From Pseudomonas sp. HOU2 (lineage in GTDB: Bacteria; Pseudomonadota; Gammaproteobacteria; Pseudomonadales; Pseudomonadaceae), in the NCBI RefSeq assembly GCF_040729435.1, contig NZ_CP160398.1, positions 4,507,001-4,571,000 of the forward strand: 64,000 nucleotides of DNA. Direction: 5' to 3'. The position numbers and the translations under genes are program-made. The number at the start of each line of letters is the position of its first letter. The stretch's first letter is position 1. Positions 17,674-26,742 of the stretch are shown here, piece after piece. Below the pieces are notes generated by a model. It had not been told where the DNA came from. It did no database searches and saw only the letters and a list, made by a program, of their open reading frames with translations.

Positions 17674-17819
17674 ACTGAATCCTGTAGGACAAGGCTGAGC
17701 GGATACAGCGTTTTAACATAGCCGGCTGTCAGACGCCGCAGGTTGATCGCCATCAATTCGATGATTGCCTACCGCATCGGTTAGACTTGCCGACTTTCCT
17801 CGTATCAAGAAGCCCGTCC

Positions 17820-18362
17820 ATGGCCCAGCCGTCTACCACCTACAAATTCGAACTGAACCTCACCGACCTCGACCGCAGCGTCTACGAGAGCGTCAAGCAG
17901 ACCATCGCCCGTCACCCTTCGGAAACCGAAGAGCGCATGACCGTGCGGCTGCTGGCCTACGCCCTCTGGTACAACGAACTGCTGTCGTTTGGCCGTGGTC
18001 TGTCGGACGTGGATGAACCAGCGCTGTGGGAAAAAAGCCTGGATGACCGCGTTCTGCACTGGATCGAAGTCGGTCAGCCAGACGCCGATCGTCTGACCTG
18101 GTGCTCGCGTCGCACCGAACGCACCAGCCTGCTGGCCTATGGCAGTCTGCGCGTGTGGGAAGGCAAAGTGGTGCCGGTGGCAAAGAACCTGAAAAACGTC
18201 AACATCGCCGCCGTGCCGCAGGAAGTGCTGGAAACCCTGGCCAAGGACATGCCGCGTGTCATCAAGTGGGACGTGATGATCAGCGAAGGCACGATCTTCG
18301 TCACCGACGACCGCGGTCAGCACGAAGTCCAACTGGAATGGCTGGCAGGCGAGCGCGGCTGA
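17820..18362 (+). CDS. yaeQ: YaeQ family protein
   Basis: 180 residues starting MAQPSTTYKFELNLTDLDR, the YaeQ signature, with ERMTVRLLAYALWYNE and IKWDVMISEGTIFVTD. Its fold is related to the PD-(D/E)XK nuclease superfamily; no reliable activity is known. It was once proposed to relate to RfaH, which I do not treat as settled. The next gene, recJ, starts 55 nt downstream on the same strand. Confidence 0.93.
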   Translation: MAQPSTTYKFELNLTDLDRSVYESVKQTIARHPSETEERMTVRLLAYALWYNELLSFGRGLSDVDEPALWEKSLDDRVLHWIEVGQPDADRLTWCSRRTERTSLLAYGSLRVWEGKVVPVAKNLKNVNIAAVPQEVLETLAKDMPRVIKWDVMISEGTIFVTDDRGQHEVQLEWLAGERG

Positions 18363-18417
18363 TCCCGCGCCGTCCGCTGATTAATCCCACGTACTCAAGA
18401 GAAGTTTCCGTTAGCCC

Positions 18418-20127
18418 ATGCGTATTGATCCTCGCCCGTTGCCTGCCACGCTGCCGTTTCTCGGTGACCTGCCACCTTTGCTGACCCGTTTGTACGCGGC
18501 GCGGGGTGTGCAGTCCGAAGCGGAGCTGGATAAAAGTCTGGCGCGGCTGATTCCGTTTCAGCAGCTCAAGGGCATTGAGGCGGCGGTGGATCTGCTGGTG
18601 ACGGCACTGGAGCAGCGTCAACGGATTCTGATCGTCGGCGACTTTGACGCCGATGGCGCGACGGCCAGTACGGTCGGCGTGCTCGGCTTGCGTCTGCTGG
18701 GCGCGGCGCATGTCGATTATCTGGTGCCGAACCGCTTCGAATACGGCTATGGCCTGACCCCGGAAATCGTCGAAGTCGCCCTGACCCGCGAGCCGCAGTT
18801 GCTGATCACCGTCGACAACGGCATCTCCAGCGTCGAAGGCGTGGCCGCCGCCAAGCGCGCAGGGCTGAAAGTCTTGATCACCGACCACCACTTGCCCGGT
18901 GATGAACTGCCGCTGGCCGATGCGCTGGTCAATCCGAACCAGCCCGGTTGCGAGTTTCCGAGCAAGGCGCTGGCCGGGGTCGGGGTGATTTTCTACGTGT
19001 TGATGGCCTTGCGCGCGCGCCTGCGCAATCTCGGCTGGTACGAGAGCAAGCCGCAGCCGAACATCGGCGAACTGCTGGATCTGGTGGCGCTGGGCAGCGT
19101 CGCCGACGTGGTGCCGCTGGACGCCAACAACCGGATTCTGGTGCATCAGGGCCTCGAGCGGATTCGCGCCGGGCGCGCACGGCCGGGGATCAAGGCGATT
19201 CTCGAAGTCGCCAAGCGTGACGCGGCGCGGATTACCTCCACTGATCTGGGCTTTATTGTTGGCCCGCGCCTGAACGCGGCGGGGCGCCTGGACGACATGA
19301 GCCTGGGTATCGAATGCCTGCTCACCTCCGACGCCAATCTGGCGCGGGAAATGGCCGCGCAACTGGACGGCATGAACCAGGACCGCAAATCCATCGAGCA
19401 GGGCATGCAGCGCGAGGCGCTGGCCCAGCTCAAGGATTTGCCGGTGGAGTCGATGCCGTTCGGCCTGTGCCTGTTCGATCCCGAATGGCACCAAGGGGTG
19501 ATCGGCATTCTTGCCTCGCGGATGAAAGAGCGCTATTTCCGCCCGACCATTGCCTTCGCCGATGCCGGTGATGGCCTGCTCAAGGGCTCGGGGCGTTCGG
19601 TGCAGGGCTTCCACATTCGTGATGCCCTGAGCGTGGTGGCGGCGCAGCATCCAAACCTGATCGCCAAGTACGGTGGTCACGCGATGGCGGCCGGTCTGAC
19701 CTTGCCGCAAGAGAATTTTCCGTTGTTCGCCGAGGCTTTCGATGCCGAAGTGCGTCGGCAACTTCGTGAAGAAGACCTGACCGGGCGGATGCTCACAGAC
19801 GGTACGTTGGCGGTGGAGGAGTTCCATCTGGAACTGGCTCGCGCATTGCGTCATGCCGGGCCTTGGGGCCAGCATTTCCCGGAGCCACTGTTCCACGGCG
19901 TATTTCAGTTGGTCGAGCAGCGGGTGGTCGGCGAGCGGCATCTCAAAGTGGTGCTGAAAAGCGAGTGCGGTTCGGTGAAGCTCGACGGTATTGCCTTCGG
20001 TATCGACCGCGATGTGTGGCCGAATCCGACCATTCAGTGGGTCGAGCTGGCCTACAAGCTCGACGTCAACGAGTTTCGGGGCAACGAGACGGTGCAACTG
20101 ATGATTGCCCACATCGAACCGCGCTGA
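18418..20127 (+). CDS. recJ: Single-stranded-DNA-specific 5'-3' exonuclease RecJ
   Basis: 569 residues, typical of RecJ, which degrades single-stranded DNA in RecFOR recombination and mismatch repair. DHH-phosphoesterase motifs: ILIVGDFDADGATAS near residue 63, TDHHLPGDELPLADALVNP near 160 and ALGSVADVVPL near 223. The DHHA1 region includes GGHAMAAGL near 418. The terminal OB-fold region ends IEPR. A 16-nt-block REPIN lies directly downstream. Confidence 0.97.
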   Translation: MRIDPRPLPATLPFLGDLPPLLTRLYAARGVQSEAELDKSLARLIPFQQLKGIEAAVDLLVTALEQRQRILIVGDFDADGATASTVGVLGLRLLGAAHVDYLVPNRFEYGYGLTPEIVEVALTREPQLLITVDNGISSVEGVAAAKRAGLKVLITDHHLPGDELPLADALVNPNQPGCEFPSKALAGVGVIFYVLMALRARLRNLGWYESKPQPNIGELLDLVALGSVADVVPLDANNRILVHQGLERIRAGRARPGIKAILEVAKRDAARITSTDLGFIVGPRLNAAGRLDDMSLGIECLLTSDANLAREMAAQLDGMNQDRKSIEQGMQREALAQLKDLPVESMPFGLCLFDPEWHQGVIGILASRMKERYFRPTIAFADAGDGLLKGSGRSVQGFHIRDALSVVAAQHPNLIAKYGGHAMAAGLTLPQENFPLFAEAFDAEVRRQLREEDLTGRMLTDGTLAVEEFHLELARALRHAGPWGQHFPEPLFHGVFQLVEQRVVGERHLKVVLKSECGSVKLDGIAFGIDRDVWPNPTIQWVELAYKLDVNEFRGNETVQLMIAHIEPR

Positions 20128-20141
20128 CCCCCTGAGGGCTT

Positions 20142-20292
20142 TTGTGGCGAGGGAGCTTGTCGAGTCGTCGCACCGTCCCGCTGGGCTGCGAAGCGGCCCC
20201 AGACCCTGCAAACGGGTTGCTACCGGAAAATTAAAGTGCAGGGTTTTACGACTGCTGCGCAGCCGAGCGGGAGCAAGCTCCCTCGCCACAGG
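20142..20292. repeat. REPIN with 16-nt block in left arm
   Basis: Left arm: GTGGCGAGGGAGCTTG, then TCGAGTCGTCGCACCG at 20160-20175, then TCCCGCTGG. Right arm is ordinary, ending CAAGCTCCCTCGCCACAGG. Compared with the family sequence, one C has been replaced by 16 nt beside the hairpin loop. Confidence 0.9.
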
Positions 20293-20490
20293 TTCGGTGG
20301 CACTCATGGAAAACGTCTTGAACCCTCCCTCATCCCCGGTTGTCGACTAGGCTCTAAGCACTGCTTGATTGGCCTTGTGACGTCTTGTCGAATTTTTTGC
20401 CCGCGGGGGCGGGTGCTGCACCTTTTCCTGTCACTCGTCGACTTTTCAAACAGAACCCTGGAGCCTGCCCACTGATTTGAGAGGTGCCCC

Positions 20491-21597
20491 ATGAGTCTGC
20501 TGCTCGAACCCTTTACCCTTCGCCAACTGACCCTGCCCAATCGCATCGCCGTCTCGCCGATGTGCCAGTACTCCAGCGTCGACGGTCTGGCCAACGACTG
20601 GCATCTGGTGCACCTGGGCAGCCGCGCAGTGGGCGGTGCCGGCCTGATTTTCACCGAAGCCACAGCGGTCACCGCCGACGGGCGCATCACCGCCGAAGAC
20701 CTCGGTTTATGGAACGACGAACAGATCGAACCGCTGCAACGCATCACCCGCTTCATCACCGCTCAGGGCGCGGTTGCTGGCATTCAACTGGCGCACGCCG
20801 GGCGCAAGGCCAGCACCCATCGGCCATGGATCGGCAAACATGGCAGCGTCAAACCGGAGGATGGTGGCTGGACCCCGGTCGGACCCTCGCCAATTGCTTT
20901 CGACCCGCAACACACGCAACCGAAACAGCTCGATGAAGCGCAGATCGCCGAGGTCATCCAGGCCTTCGTTGCTGCGGCCAAACGCGCGTTGACCGCAGGT
21001 TTCAGCGTGGTCGAGGTGCATGCGGCCCACGGTTATCTGCTGCATCAGTTTCTGTCACCGCTGAGCAACCAGCGCCGCGATCAATACGGTGGGTCGTTCG
21101 AAAATCGTATTCGGCTAGTGTTGCAAGTTACCGAAGCCGTGCGCGAGGTCTGGCCGCAAGAGCTGCCGGTGTTTGTCCGGGTTTCGGCCACCGACTGGGT
21201 CGAAGATGGCTGGAACCCGGATGAAACCGTGGAGCTGGCGCGCCGCCTCAAGGCATTGGGAGCGGATCTGATCGATGTGTCGTCCGGCGGCACGGCGGCC
21301 AACGCCGAAATTCCCGTGGGGCCGGGTTATCAGACACGCTTTGCCGAACGGGTGCGCAAGGAGTCCGGCATCGCCACCGGCACCGTCGGCATGATTACCG
21401 AGCCGGCGCAGGCCGAGCACATTCTGCGCACCTGTCAGGCCGACATCATCTTCCTCGCCCGGGAGCTGCTGCGTGACCCGTACTGGCCGCTGCATGCCGA
21501 CGATGATCTGGGTGGGCGCAAAGCGGTATGGCCGGCGCAGTATCAGCGCGCGACCCACCGTGATCAGCCGATTCACGAGTCTGATCTGCGCGATTGA
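20491..21597 (+). CDS. NADH:flavin oxidoreductase, YqjM/XenA-like Old Yellow Enzyme
   Basis: 368 residues. FMN-dependent ene-reductase, probably reducing activated C=C bonds or nitro compounds with NAD(P)H. NRIAVSPMCQYSS near residue 18 is the class-2 OYE start, with the Cys that tunes flavin potential. HAGRKAS near residue 101 and VEVHAAHGYLLHQFLSP near residue 172 hold the substrate-binding His residues. Physiological substrate unknown. A clear terminator follows. Confidence 0.92.
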   Translation: MSLLLEPFTLRQLTLPNRIAVSPMCQYSSVDGLANDWHLVHLGSRAVGGAGLIFTEATAVTADGRITAEDLGLWNDEQIEPLQRITRFITAQGAVAGIQLAHAGRKASTHRPWIGKHGSVKPEDGGWTPVGPSPIAFDPQHTQPKQLDEAQIAEVIQAFVAAAKRALTAGFSVVEVHAAHGYLLHQFLSPLSNQRRDQYGGSFENRIRLVLQVTEAVREVWPQELPVFVRVSATDWVEDGWNPDETVELARRLKALGADLIDVSSGGTAANAEIPVGPGYQTRFAERVRKESGIATGTVGMITEPAQAEHILRTCQADIIFLARELLRDPYWPLHADDDLGGRKAVWPAQYQRATHRDQPIHESDLRD

Positions 21598-21619
21598 TTT
21601 CAGGTCTGGGTAACGTCTA

Positions 21620-21650
21620 TAAACCCGCCATTGAACCGGCGGGTTTTTTC
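21620..21650 (+). terminator. Intrinsic terminator after the OYE gene
   Basis: AAACCCGCC and GGCGGGTTT pair across an 8-nt loop, followed by a run of T. Confidence 0.9.
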
Positions 21651-21685
21651 TTGCCTGCCGTTCGCGGATATCAGGGAAGACTGCC

Positions 21686-22219
21686 ATGTTGATCGAACGA
21701 GAACTGAGCGAACACGACTTGCCATTGCTGGCACAGATCGACCGCAGCGAGCTGGTGGAGGAGTGCTATCGGCTGGAAAACGGTGAATTGATTCTGTATC
21801 CGGTGCATTTCGACATGCGAGGCTGGCCGGAAGGCGAAGCCGAAGAGAATGCGCTGACGCTGGCGCAGTGCTTGCGGCGCGGTGGCTGGTTATACGGGGT
21901 TTTCGATGGGCAGGCGCTGGTCGCGGCGGTCGTTGTGGATAACCGGGTTATGCACAATCAGGGGCTGAGCATGCGGCAGATGAAGTTTCTGCACATCAGC
22001 TGCGACTATCGGGGGCAGGGGCTGGGAGTGAAGTTGTTTGCGCTGGCCTGTGAGCAGGGGCGGCGGTTCGGTGCCGAGGCGTTGTATGTTTCAGCGACTG
22101 AATCGCGTAATACCGTGGAGTTTTATCAGCGTCAGGGTTGCCGGCTGGTTGATCAGGCGGATCCGGATTTATTCGCTCTGGAACCCTGCGATATCCATTT
22201 GTATTTGCCGCTGGCCTGA
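21686..22219 (+). CDS. GNAT-family N-acetyltransferase
   Basis: 177 residues. The acetyl-CoA loop YRGQGLGVKLFALACE near residue 112 is the motif A R/Q-x-x-G-x-G/A pattern of GNAT proteins. LYVSATESRNTVEFYQRQGC near 133 is motif B. The N terminus is acidic. Acceptor unknown. AGGGAAGACTGCC precedes ATG 21686. An outward-facing REP pair follows the stop. Confidence 0.87.
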   Translation: MLIERELSEHDLPLLAQIDRSELVEECYRLENGELILYPVHFDMRGWPEGEAEENALTLAQCLRRGGWLYGVFDGQALVAAVVVDNRVMHNQGLSMRQMKFLHISCDYRGQGLGVKLFALACEQGRRFGAEALYVSATESRNTVEFYQRQGCRLVDQADPDLFALEPCDIHLYLPLA

Positions 22220-22224
22220 CGGAC

Positions 22225-22318
22225 GCCATCGCTGGCAAGCCAGCTCCCACAATGGTCGGTGTCGATCACGAAATTTGTGGACGGCGCCGAACTTGTGGGA
22301 GCTGGCTTGCCAGCGATG
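22225..22318. repeat. Outward-facing REP pair (GTGGGAGCTGGCTTGCCAGC family)
   Basis: Left arm CATCGCTGGCAAGCCAGCTC..., right arm GTGGGAGCTGGCTTGCCAGC. Arms are in the opposite order to the 52362-52470 pair. Confidence 0.88.
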
Positions 22319-22344
22319 AGGTCCGATCAGACGCTAGACAACCT

Positions 22345-23973
22345 TCAAGGATACTTGCGCTTGTCCGGCGCCGGCGGGAAGTACTGGTACAACCAGGTCT
22401 CGCTCAACGTGCGGTCATTGGTGCGGATGAACAGGCGCAGTTCCACCGGCTCGACACTGTCGCTGGTCGGGTACCAGTCGAACAGGATCCGGTAGCCCTT
22501 GATGTCATCGAGCACCAGCACGCTGAAGTCTTGCACCTTGCCGTTGGAGCAAGTGACCACCGGTTCGATCCCGGTGCCCTGCGGCAGGCGATCCAGGCCG
22601 CCACCGGTAAAGTCCACGGCAAAACGTCGCGCCCAGACCGGCGGGTAATGCTCGCCCGGTGCCCAGCCTTCGACGAAGCCACCCATGCCCGAACGGGTCG
22701 CATGCACTCGCGCCAGCGGTGTGCCGACTGGCGGTAGGGCGCTCCAGTAGAGTTTGTAGCCGTAGTTCAGCGAGTCGCCAGCGGCCACCGGTTTCTTCGG
22801 CGTCCAGAACGCGACGATGTTATCGAGGGTTTCGCCGGTGGTAGGAATTTCCAGCAGATCGATGGAGCCTTCGCCCCACGCGGTTGTAGGCTCGACCCAC
22901 AGGCTCGGGCGTTTGCTGTACCAGTCGACAGTGTCCTGATAGTTGGCGAACTCGTGGTCGGTCTGCACCAGACCGAAGCCCTTCGGATCGGTGTCGGCGA
23001 ACGCGTTGAACTGCAGGGTCGCCGGGTTGTTCAGCGGACGGCAGATCCACTCGCCGTTGCCGCGCCACATCGCCAGGCGATCAGAGTCGTGGATCTGCGG
23101 GTGAATGGTGTCGCACATGCGGCGTTCGTGGGTGCCGCAGCTGAACATACTGGTCATCGGCGCGATGCCCAGTTGTTCGATGGCGGTACGCGCGTTGATG
23201 TGGGCGTCGATTTCCATCACCACGCGCTCGGCCTGGCAATCGATGTCGAAGCGGTAGGCACCGGTGGCGCTCGGCGAGTCGAGCAGGGCGTAGACCACAA
23301 AACGCGTGGCGTTCTGCTCCGGAGTCTCGAACCAGAACTTGGTGAAGTCGGGGAATTCTTCGCGCTTCTTCGCGTAAGTGTCGACGGCCAGACCGCGAGC
23401 GGAGAGGCCATATTGGCCAGTCGCGTCCACCGCGCGGAAATAGCTGGCGCCGAGGAACGACACCACGTCATGGCGATCCAGCTCCGGCGCCTTGAACAGC
23501 TTGAAGCCGGCAAACCCCAGGTCGCCCTTGAGCTGCTGGGTGTCCACCGAGGTGTTCTCGTAATTGAACAGGGTCGGGCGGAAATGCACTTCGCGGGCCG
23601 TGCGGGTCTTGGGATCGACGCTGTACATGCGCACCGGCTGGCGGAAACCCATGCCGACGTGGAAGAACTGCACGTCCAGTTGACCCTTGTTTTCCTTCCA
23701 CAGCGAATGATCGCCGTCGTAGCGGATCGCGTTGAAGTTCTGCGGGGTCATGGTCGCCAGAGTCGGCGGCAGCACCTGTTTGGTGTCCTGATAGGCCGAG
23801 CCGGCCAGTTGCTTGGCCTGACGCTTGAGCGCTTCGAAGTCGAAGGCCTGCGCTTCACCATCGGCGGCGCCACCATTGGCGGCCCAGGCACGGGCGGCCA
23901 GCAGGCCGGAAGCCGAGAGACCGGTGTAAGCCGCAATGGCCATCGACGCTTTGAGCAAATTCCTGCGGTGCAT
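22345..23973 (-). CDS. opgD: Periplasmic glucan biosynthesis protein D (OpgD/MdoD)
   Basis: 542 residues. It shapes the backbone of osmoregulated periplasmic glucans. The N terminus [23 protein letters not shown] carries a twin-arginine-type signal, consistent with Tat export of OpgD. The body has the OpgG/OpgD signatures [46 protein letters not shown] and [12 protein letters not shown] chose ATG 23973 because the signal begins there; the frame extends upstream without homology. It is divergent from the small gene at 24367. Confidence 0.95.
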   Translation of the reverse strand: MHRRNLLKASMAIAAYTGLSASGLLAARAWAANGGAADGEAQAFDFEALKRQAKQLAGSAYQDTKQVLPPTLATMTPQNFNAIRYDGDHSLWKENKGQLDVQFFHVGMGFRQPVRMYSVDPKTRTAREVHFRPTLFNYENTSVDTQQLKGDLGFAGFKLFKAPELDRHDVVSFLGASYFRAVDATGQYGLSARGLAVDTYAKKREEFPDFTKFWFETPEQNATRFVVYALLDSPSATGAYRFDIDCQAERVVMEIDAHINARTAIEQLGIAPMTSMFSCGTHERRMCDTIHPQIHDSDRLAMWRGNGEWICRPLNNPATLQFNAFADTDPKGFGLVQTDHEFANYQDTVDWYSKRPSLWVEPTTAWGEGSIDLLEIPTTGETLDNIVAFWTPKKPVAAGDSLNYGYKLYWSALPPVGTPLARVHATRSGMGGFVEGWAPGEHYPPVWARRFAVDFTGGGLDRLPQGTGIEPVVTCSNGKVQDFSVLVLDDIKGYRILFDWYPTSDSVEPVELRLFIRTNDRTLSETWLYQYFPPAPDKRKYP

Positions 23974-24366
23974 AAATACAACCTGTCGTGAGCAATCCCG
24001 CGCCTTTCCTGGCACGTGCTGGATCAGAAATAACGGTTCGGACAAGCCTTCGGCCAAACGCAACGGACTATAAACAGATGCCGGCTAGCTTAAACGGTTC
24101 GCTCGCCGAGCAAAATTCGTTGATACGCGGTGACAGAGTGTCAATGAAACAAGACATGTCGGTTAAATGTCTGACGGCACTTTCTGATTTACAGGGCATA
24201 TCTGCTTTTCTCGACTAATTACTCTAAAAACCGCTTTTCAGCGCCGATTAAATTTCTATTCTATGGGCATGGCCGGCACGACCGGCAGGGCACAGGCGCT
24301 GCTGTAAGGGGCAGGGCGATGTGGTGATCAAGCAATTCTTCGAAGTATCAGAGAAGGACATCGTCC
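23974..24366. other. 393-bp divergent intergenic region with inverted repeats
   Basis: AT-rich spacer between opgD and a small gene. It holds TGACA-GAG-TGTCA at 24131-24143, the palindrome GACATGTC at 24153-24160 and a nearby GTCTGAC. A weak rightward promoter, TTTTCA (24235-24240), 16 nt, TATTCT (24257-24262), could serve the small gene. No credible ORF is seen in it. Confidence 0.5.
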
Positions 24367-24552
24367 ATGGCAAAAATTCAAGGCATCGCCGAAATGCTCG
24401 GCATCTTTCCCTGCCTCGGCAGCGGGCGCAGAAGACGTCGATTGAGTTCTGAAGAGCTGAAGCTGGTGGAGCGTTATCGCGAGTTGTCGGAGAGTGACCG
24501 GATAGCGATGCGGTATCTGGTGGATGCGATGCGCAGTGTTTCGCGGTTTTAA
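24367..24552 (+). CDS. Small basic protein of unknown function (61 aa)
   Basis: 61 residues: MAKIQGIAEMLGIFPCLGSG, an Arg cluster (GRRRRRLSSEE), then a helical stretch ELKLVERYRELSESDRIAMR. The tail resembles the end of phage-repressor-like regulators, where LLxLYRxLSxxDRxAL repeats are common; this is similarity only, with no DNA-binding motif visible. AGAAGGACATCGTCC precedes the ATG. It lies at the left edge of the accessory island and is followed by a REPIN. Confidence 0.6.
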   Translation: MAKIQGIAEMLGIFPCLGSGRRRRRLSSEELKLVERYRELSESDRIAMRYLVDAMRSVSRF

Positions 24553-24566
24553 CGGCGCGTAAGAGT

Positions 24567-24697
24567 GTGGCGAGGGAGCTTGTCGAATCGTCGCACCGTC
24601 CCGCTGGACTGCGCAGCAGTCCCCTGCTTTTTGTAGAGGGGCCGCTGCGCGACCCAGTGGGACGGTGCGACGATTCGACAAGCTCCCTCGCCACAGG
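24567..24697. repeat. REPIN with the 16-nt block in both arms
   Basis: Left block TCGAATCGTCGCACCG at 24583-24598; right block is its exact complement at 24663-24678. The arms (GTGGCGAGGGAGCTTG + block + TCCC) match perfectly over about 36 bp in inverted orientation. It separates the 61-aa gene from the BRO-N gene. Confidence 0.93.
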
Positions 24698-24715
24698 TTT
24701 TTTGTTAGATGGGCT

Positions 24716-25228
24716 TCAGCTACAGGTTCCGAGCACCGGATACGGCTGCTGGCCGTGCATCAACTCCGGCACGTCACGCCATTTGACCCACGCCTGTTGC
24801 TGCCAGTGCAGCAGCGGCACAGTGACGCCAGCCCAGTTCACCGAACTCAGGCTCGGGCAGTTCTCCAGAGATACCGCGCTGGTTTCGCGCAACATCGGAA
24901 TCACTTCATGGCTCAGCCATTGGCGCAGGTTGCGGTTTTCCGGAACGAAGTGATGAACGAGCAGTGCGAACAGGCCGGATTCGCTGACCATCGCGCAATC
25001 GATAATTTCGCCATCCCGACGCAGGAGGACATGGCGGCGCTGATCGGGATCGAGTTTCAGGGTGAGGCGTTCGTTTAGCGGATAGCCCATCAGGCGACCT
25101 AGATCCTGAACGCAGAACCAGGCTTCGTGGTCTTGCATGAAGGCGTGGAGGAAGCGGTTGTGGCGCGTGAAGACGGTGGGGGTGAAGTGAGGAAAGTTTT
25201 CAGAGGTGTTTTTGATTTGTTTAGGCAT
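24716..25228 (-). CDS. BRO-N domain protein (phage antirepressor-like)
   Basis: 170 residues. The BRO-N fold, residues about 15-115, includes FTPTVFTRHNRFLHAFM, EAWFCVQDLGRLMGYPLNER and ESGLFALLVHHFVPENRNLR followed by WLSHEVIPMLRET. BRO-N proteins are common in phages and mobile DNA and often bind DNA. Usually a second domain follows; here only a 50-residue tail with W residues does. GGAG 8 nt upstream supports ATG 25228. It is divergent from the PRTase/SLOG pair and may regulate it; that is inference. Confidence 0.82.
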   Translation of the reverse strand: MPKQIKNTSENFPHFTPTVFTRHNRFLHAFMQDHEAWFCVQDLGRLMGYPLNERLTLKLDPDQRRHVLLRRDGEIIDCAMVSESGLFALLVHHFVPENRNLRQWLSHEVIPMLRETSAVSLENCPSLSSVNWAGVTVPLLHWQQQAWVKWRDVPELMHGQQPYPVLGTCS

Positions 25229-25574
25229 TTGTCGACTCCAATATTCAGAATAGAGCCGCCACTCAAATGAGCGCGGTTGCGCCATGTTGATTTTGTTCCG
25301 GCTTCGACACCGGGCTGCTGATTTCACAGCCGGAAAGAAGACTATCTCCCGGATGCTCTCCGCGCCAAGTCTGCGCTATCGACACTAACTGTAGGAAACG
25401 GAGCTTTTTCAGGAGGGCTGCGTCTGTAGGAGATGCCTGTTTTTGCACTGGCGCCAGTGAAACGACCCCTAACCAGTGTTTTTTCCGCTATTTGTTTGAA
25501 TCTCGCGCATCGCTACAGATGCTCGGCCCTTGGTTTCAGGGCTCAAAAGATTGTTATGAATACTGGAGAATTCA
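25229..25574. other. Divergent control region of the BRO-N and PRTase genes
   Basis: 346 bp without an ORF. Contains TTCCGGCT...AGCCGGAA (25296-25303 / 25328-25335) in the BRO-N leader. A perfect palindrome, CACTGGCGCCAGTG, at 25446-25459 is followed 13 bp later by the half-site CCAGTG (25473-25478). The PRTase start is preceded by CTGGAGAATTCA. Confidence 0.5.
25446..25459. promoter_or_regulatory. Perfect 14-bp palindrome, candidate operator
   Basis: CACTGGCGCCAGTG, with an additional CCAGTG half-site at 25473-25478, about 115 bp before the PRTase start. Confidence 0.45.
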
Positions 25575-26156
25575 ATGAAGGTATCCCTCAAACAGATCAA
25601 TGGACCTTGGGATCAGGGCTGGGTGCTGGACAAACACATGGTAAGTAGTACCTTTCTTGGCAACGATGATCGCGGGCATCCATGCTTCGATAACCAGCGC
25701 ACCGAGATCGGCGAAGCGACCTACCAGCTCAAATACCAGAAGGATTGGACTCAGGTCGACCCACTCGCCCAAGCGGTAGCGACAAATGTGTTCCCAAAAC
25801 TGGATCAGGTCGGATTTGTAGTACCTATGCCTGCTTCAAATATTCGTCAGCGACAACCGGTAACCGAGGTTGCCCTGGCGTTGGGACAAATTACTGGGCT
25901 GCCGGTTTTCTCTGATTTGCTTCGGAAAGCGGCCACTGGAAAATCGCTCAAGGATTTGCACTCCAAAGCAGACAAGGTTGCTGCGATTGGAGACAGTTTC
26001 AGCGTCAATGACGAAATCACCACGGATGGGCGCTGGAATGTTTTGGTTGTAGATGATCTGTTTGATAGCGGGGCGTCGATGGACGCGGCCTGCGCTGTTT
26101 TGCGTAAATATCCCAAGGTAGGGAAGATTTACGTAGCGGCGCTAACTTGGAAGTGA
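25575..26156 (+). CDS. ComF-like phosphoribosyltransferase-fold protein
   Basis: 193 residues. The PRPP-binding loop VLVVDDLFDSGAS is at 156-168, and VVPMPASNIRQRQPVTEVA at about 82-100 is the ComF-type substrate-side segment. The N-terminal 60 residues are not typical of metabolic PRTases and contain a single Cys (CFDNQRTE), so the zinc finger of classical ComFC is absent. Its visibly AT-richer sequence differs from the neighbours, suggesting transfer. It stops 6 nt before the next gene's ATG, so the two are translated together. Confidence 0.82.
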   Translation: MKVSLKQINGPWDQGWVLDKHMVSSTFLGNDDRGHPCFDNQRTEIGEATYQLKYQKDWTQVDPLAQAVATNVFPKLDQVGFVVPMPASNIRQRQPVTEVALALGQITGLPVFSDLLRKAATGKSLKDLHSKADKVAAIGDSFSVNDEITTDGRWNVLVVDDLFDSGASMDAACAVLRKYPKVGKIYVAALTWK

Positions 26157-26161
26157 ACTCA

Positions 26162-26719
26162 ATGACGACTGTATTTATTGCTGGCTCTATCAACATCAAG
26201 AACCTTGATCCGAAGGTTAAAGAGCGTATCAATAATATCGTTGCGTCCGATTTTGAGGTGGTGGTGGGTGATGCAGGTGGCGCCGACACCTCCATTCAGG
26301 AGTATCTGCTCAGTCTTGAGCGATCCAGAACCACGGTGTTCTGCAGCGGTTCGGCACCGAGGAATAACCTTGGGAAATGGCCCGCCAGAACAGTCGACTC
26401 CAAACACTCCAAAGGGTCGAGAGCCTTCTTCACCGAAAAAGACGTGGTGATGGCTGAAGCGGCTGATTACGGCTTGATGATCTGGGATGCAAAGAGCACC
26501 GGTACGCTCAGCAACGTCATTGAACTGTTATCGAGAAAGAAGAAATCGCTTGTCTTCGTCAACAAGGAAAAGGAATTCAAAGTGGTCGGAGACGTCAGTC
26601 AGCTCGAAGAGTTGATTGCATTCATGTCCGATCACGCCAGGCAAAAAGCCAATGAAAAAATCAGGTTGTTCGATCGTATTTCCTTGCTGAAGCACGATCA
26701 GGCAGAGCTTTCTTTTTGA
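26162..26719 (+). CDS. SLOG-superfamily Rossmann-fold protein (DprA/YspA-like)
   Basis: 185 residues. TTVFIAGSINI at the N terminus is the first Rossmann strand. GDAGGADTSIQEYL at 36-49 is the glycine-rich nucleotide-binding loop, and ADYGLMIWDAKSTGTLSNV at 101-119 is the second SLOG motif. SLOG domains bind or process nucleotides and occur in DprA, LOG enzymes and conflict systems. The C-terminal 55 residues are charged helix. The ATG at 26162 follows GGAAGTGA, which overlaps the PRTase stop. Function of the pair is unknown. Confidence 0.8.
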   Translation: MTTVFIAGSINIKNLDPKVKERINNIVASDFEVVVGDAGGADTSIQEYLLSLERSRTTVFCSGSAPRNNLGKWPARTVDSKHSKGSRAFFTEKDVVMAEAADYGLMIWDAKSTGTLSNVIELLSRKKKSLVFVNKEKEFKVVGDVSQLEELIAFMSDHARQKANEKIRLFDRISLLKHDQAELSF

Positions 26720-26742
26720 TGTTTTTTCTCGGCCTTCCTGAA

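Noticed and set aside
18301..20307. 668-codon antisense frame in recJ
   Set aside because: Spans the gene and the downstream REPIN; no domain.
22954..23991. 345-codon frame opposite opgD
   Set aside because: Overlaps a gene with clear glucan-synthesis motifs and has none of its own.
24583..24598. The 16-nt block as sequencing-adapter contamination
   Set aside because: It does not match the Nextera adapter that begins TCGTCGGCAGCGTC, occurs in both orientations and at four precise hairpin positions; assembly error remains possible but unlikely.
20142..24697. CRISPR array from the repeated palindromes
   Set aside because: Repeats are dispersed, inverted and irregularly spaced, with no cas genes.
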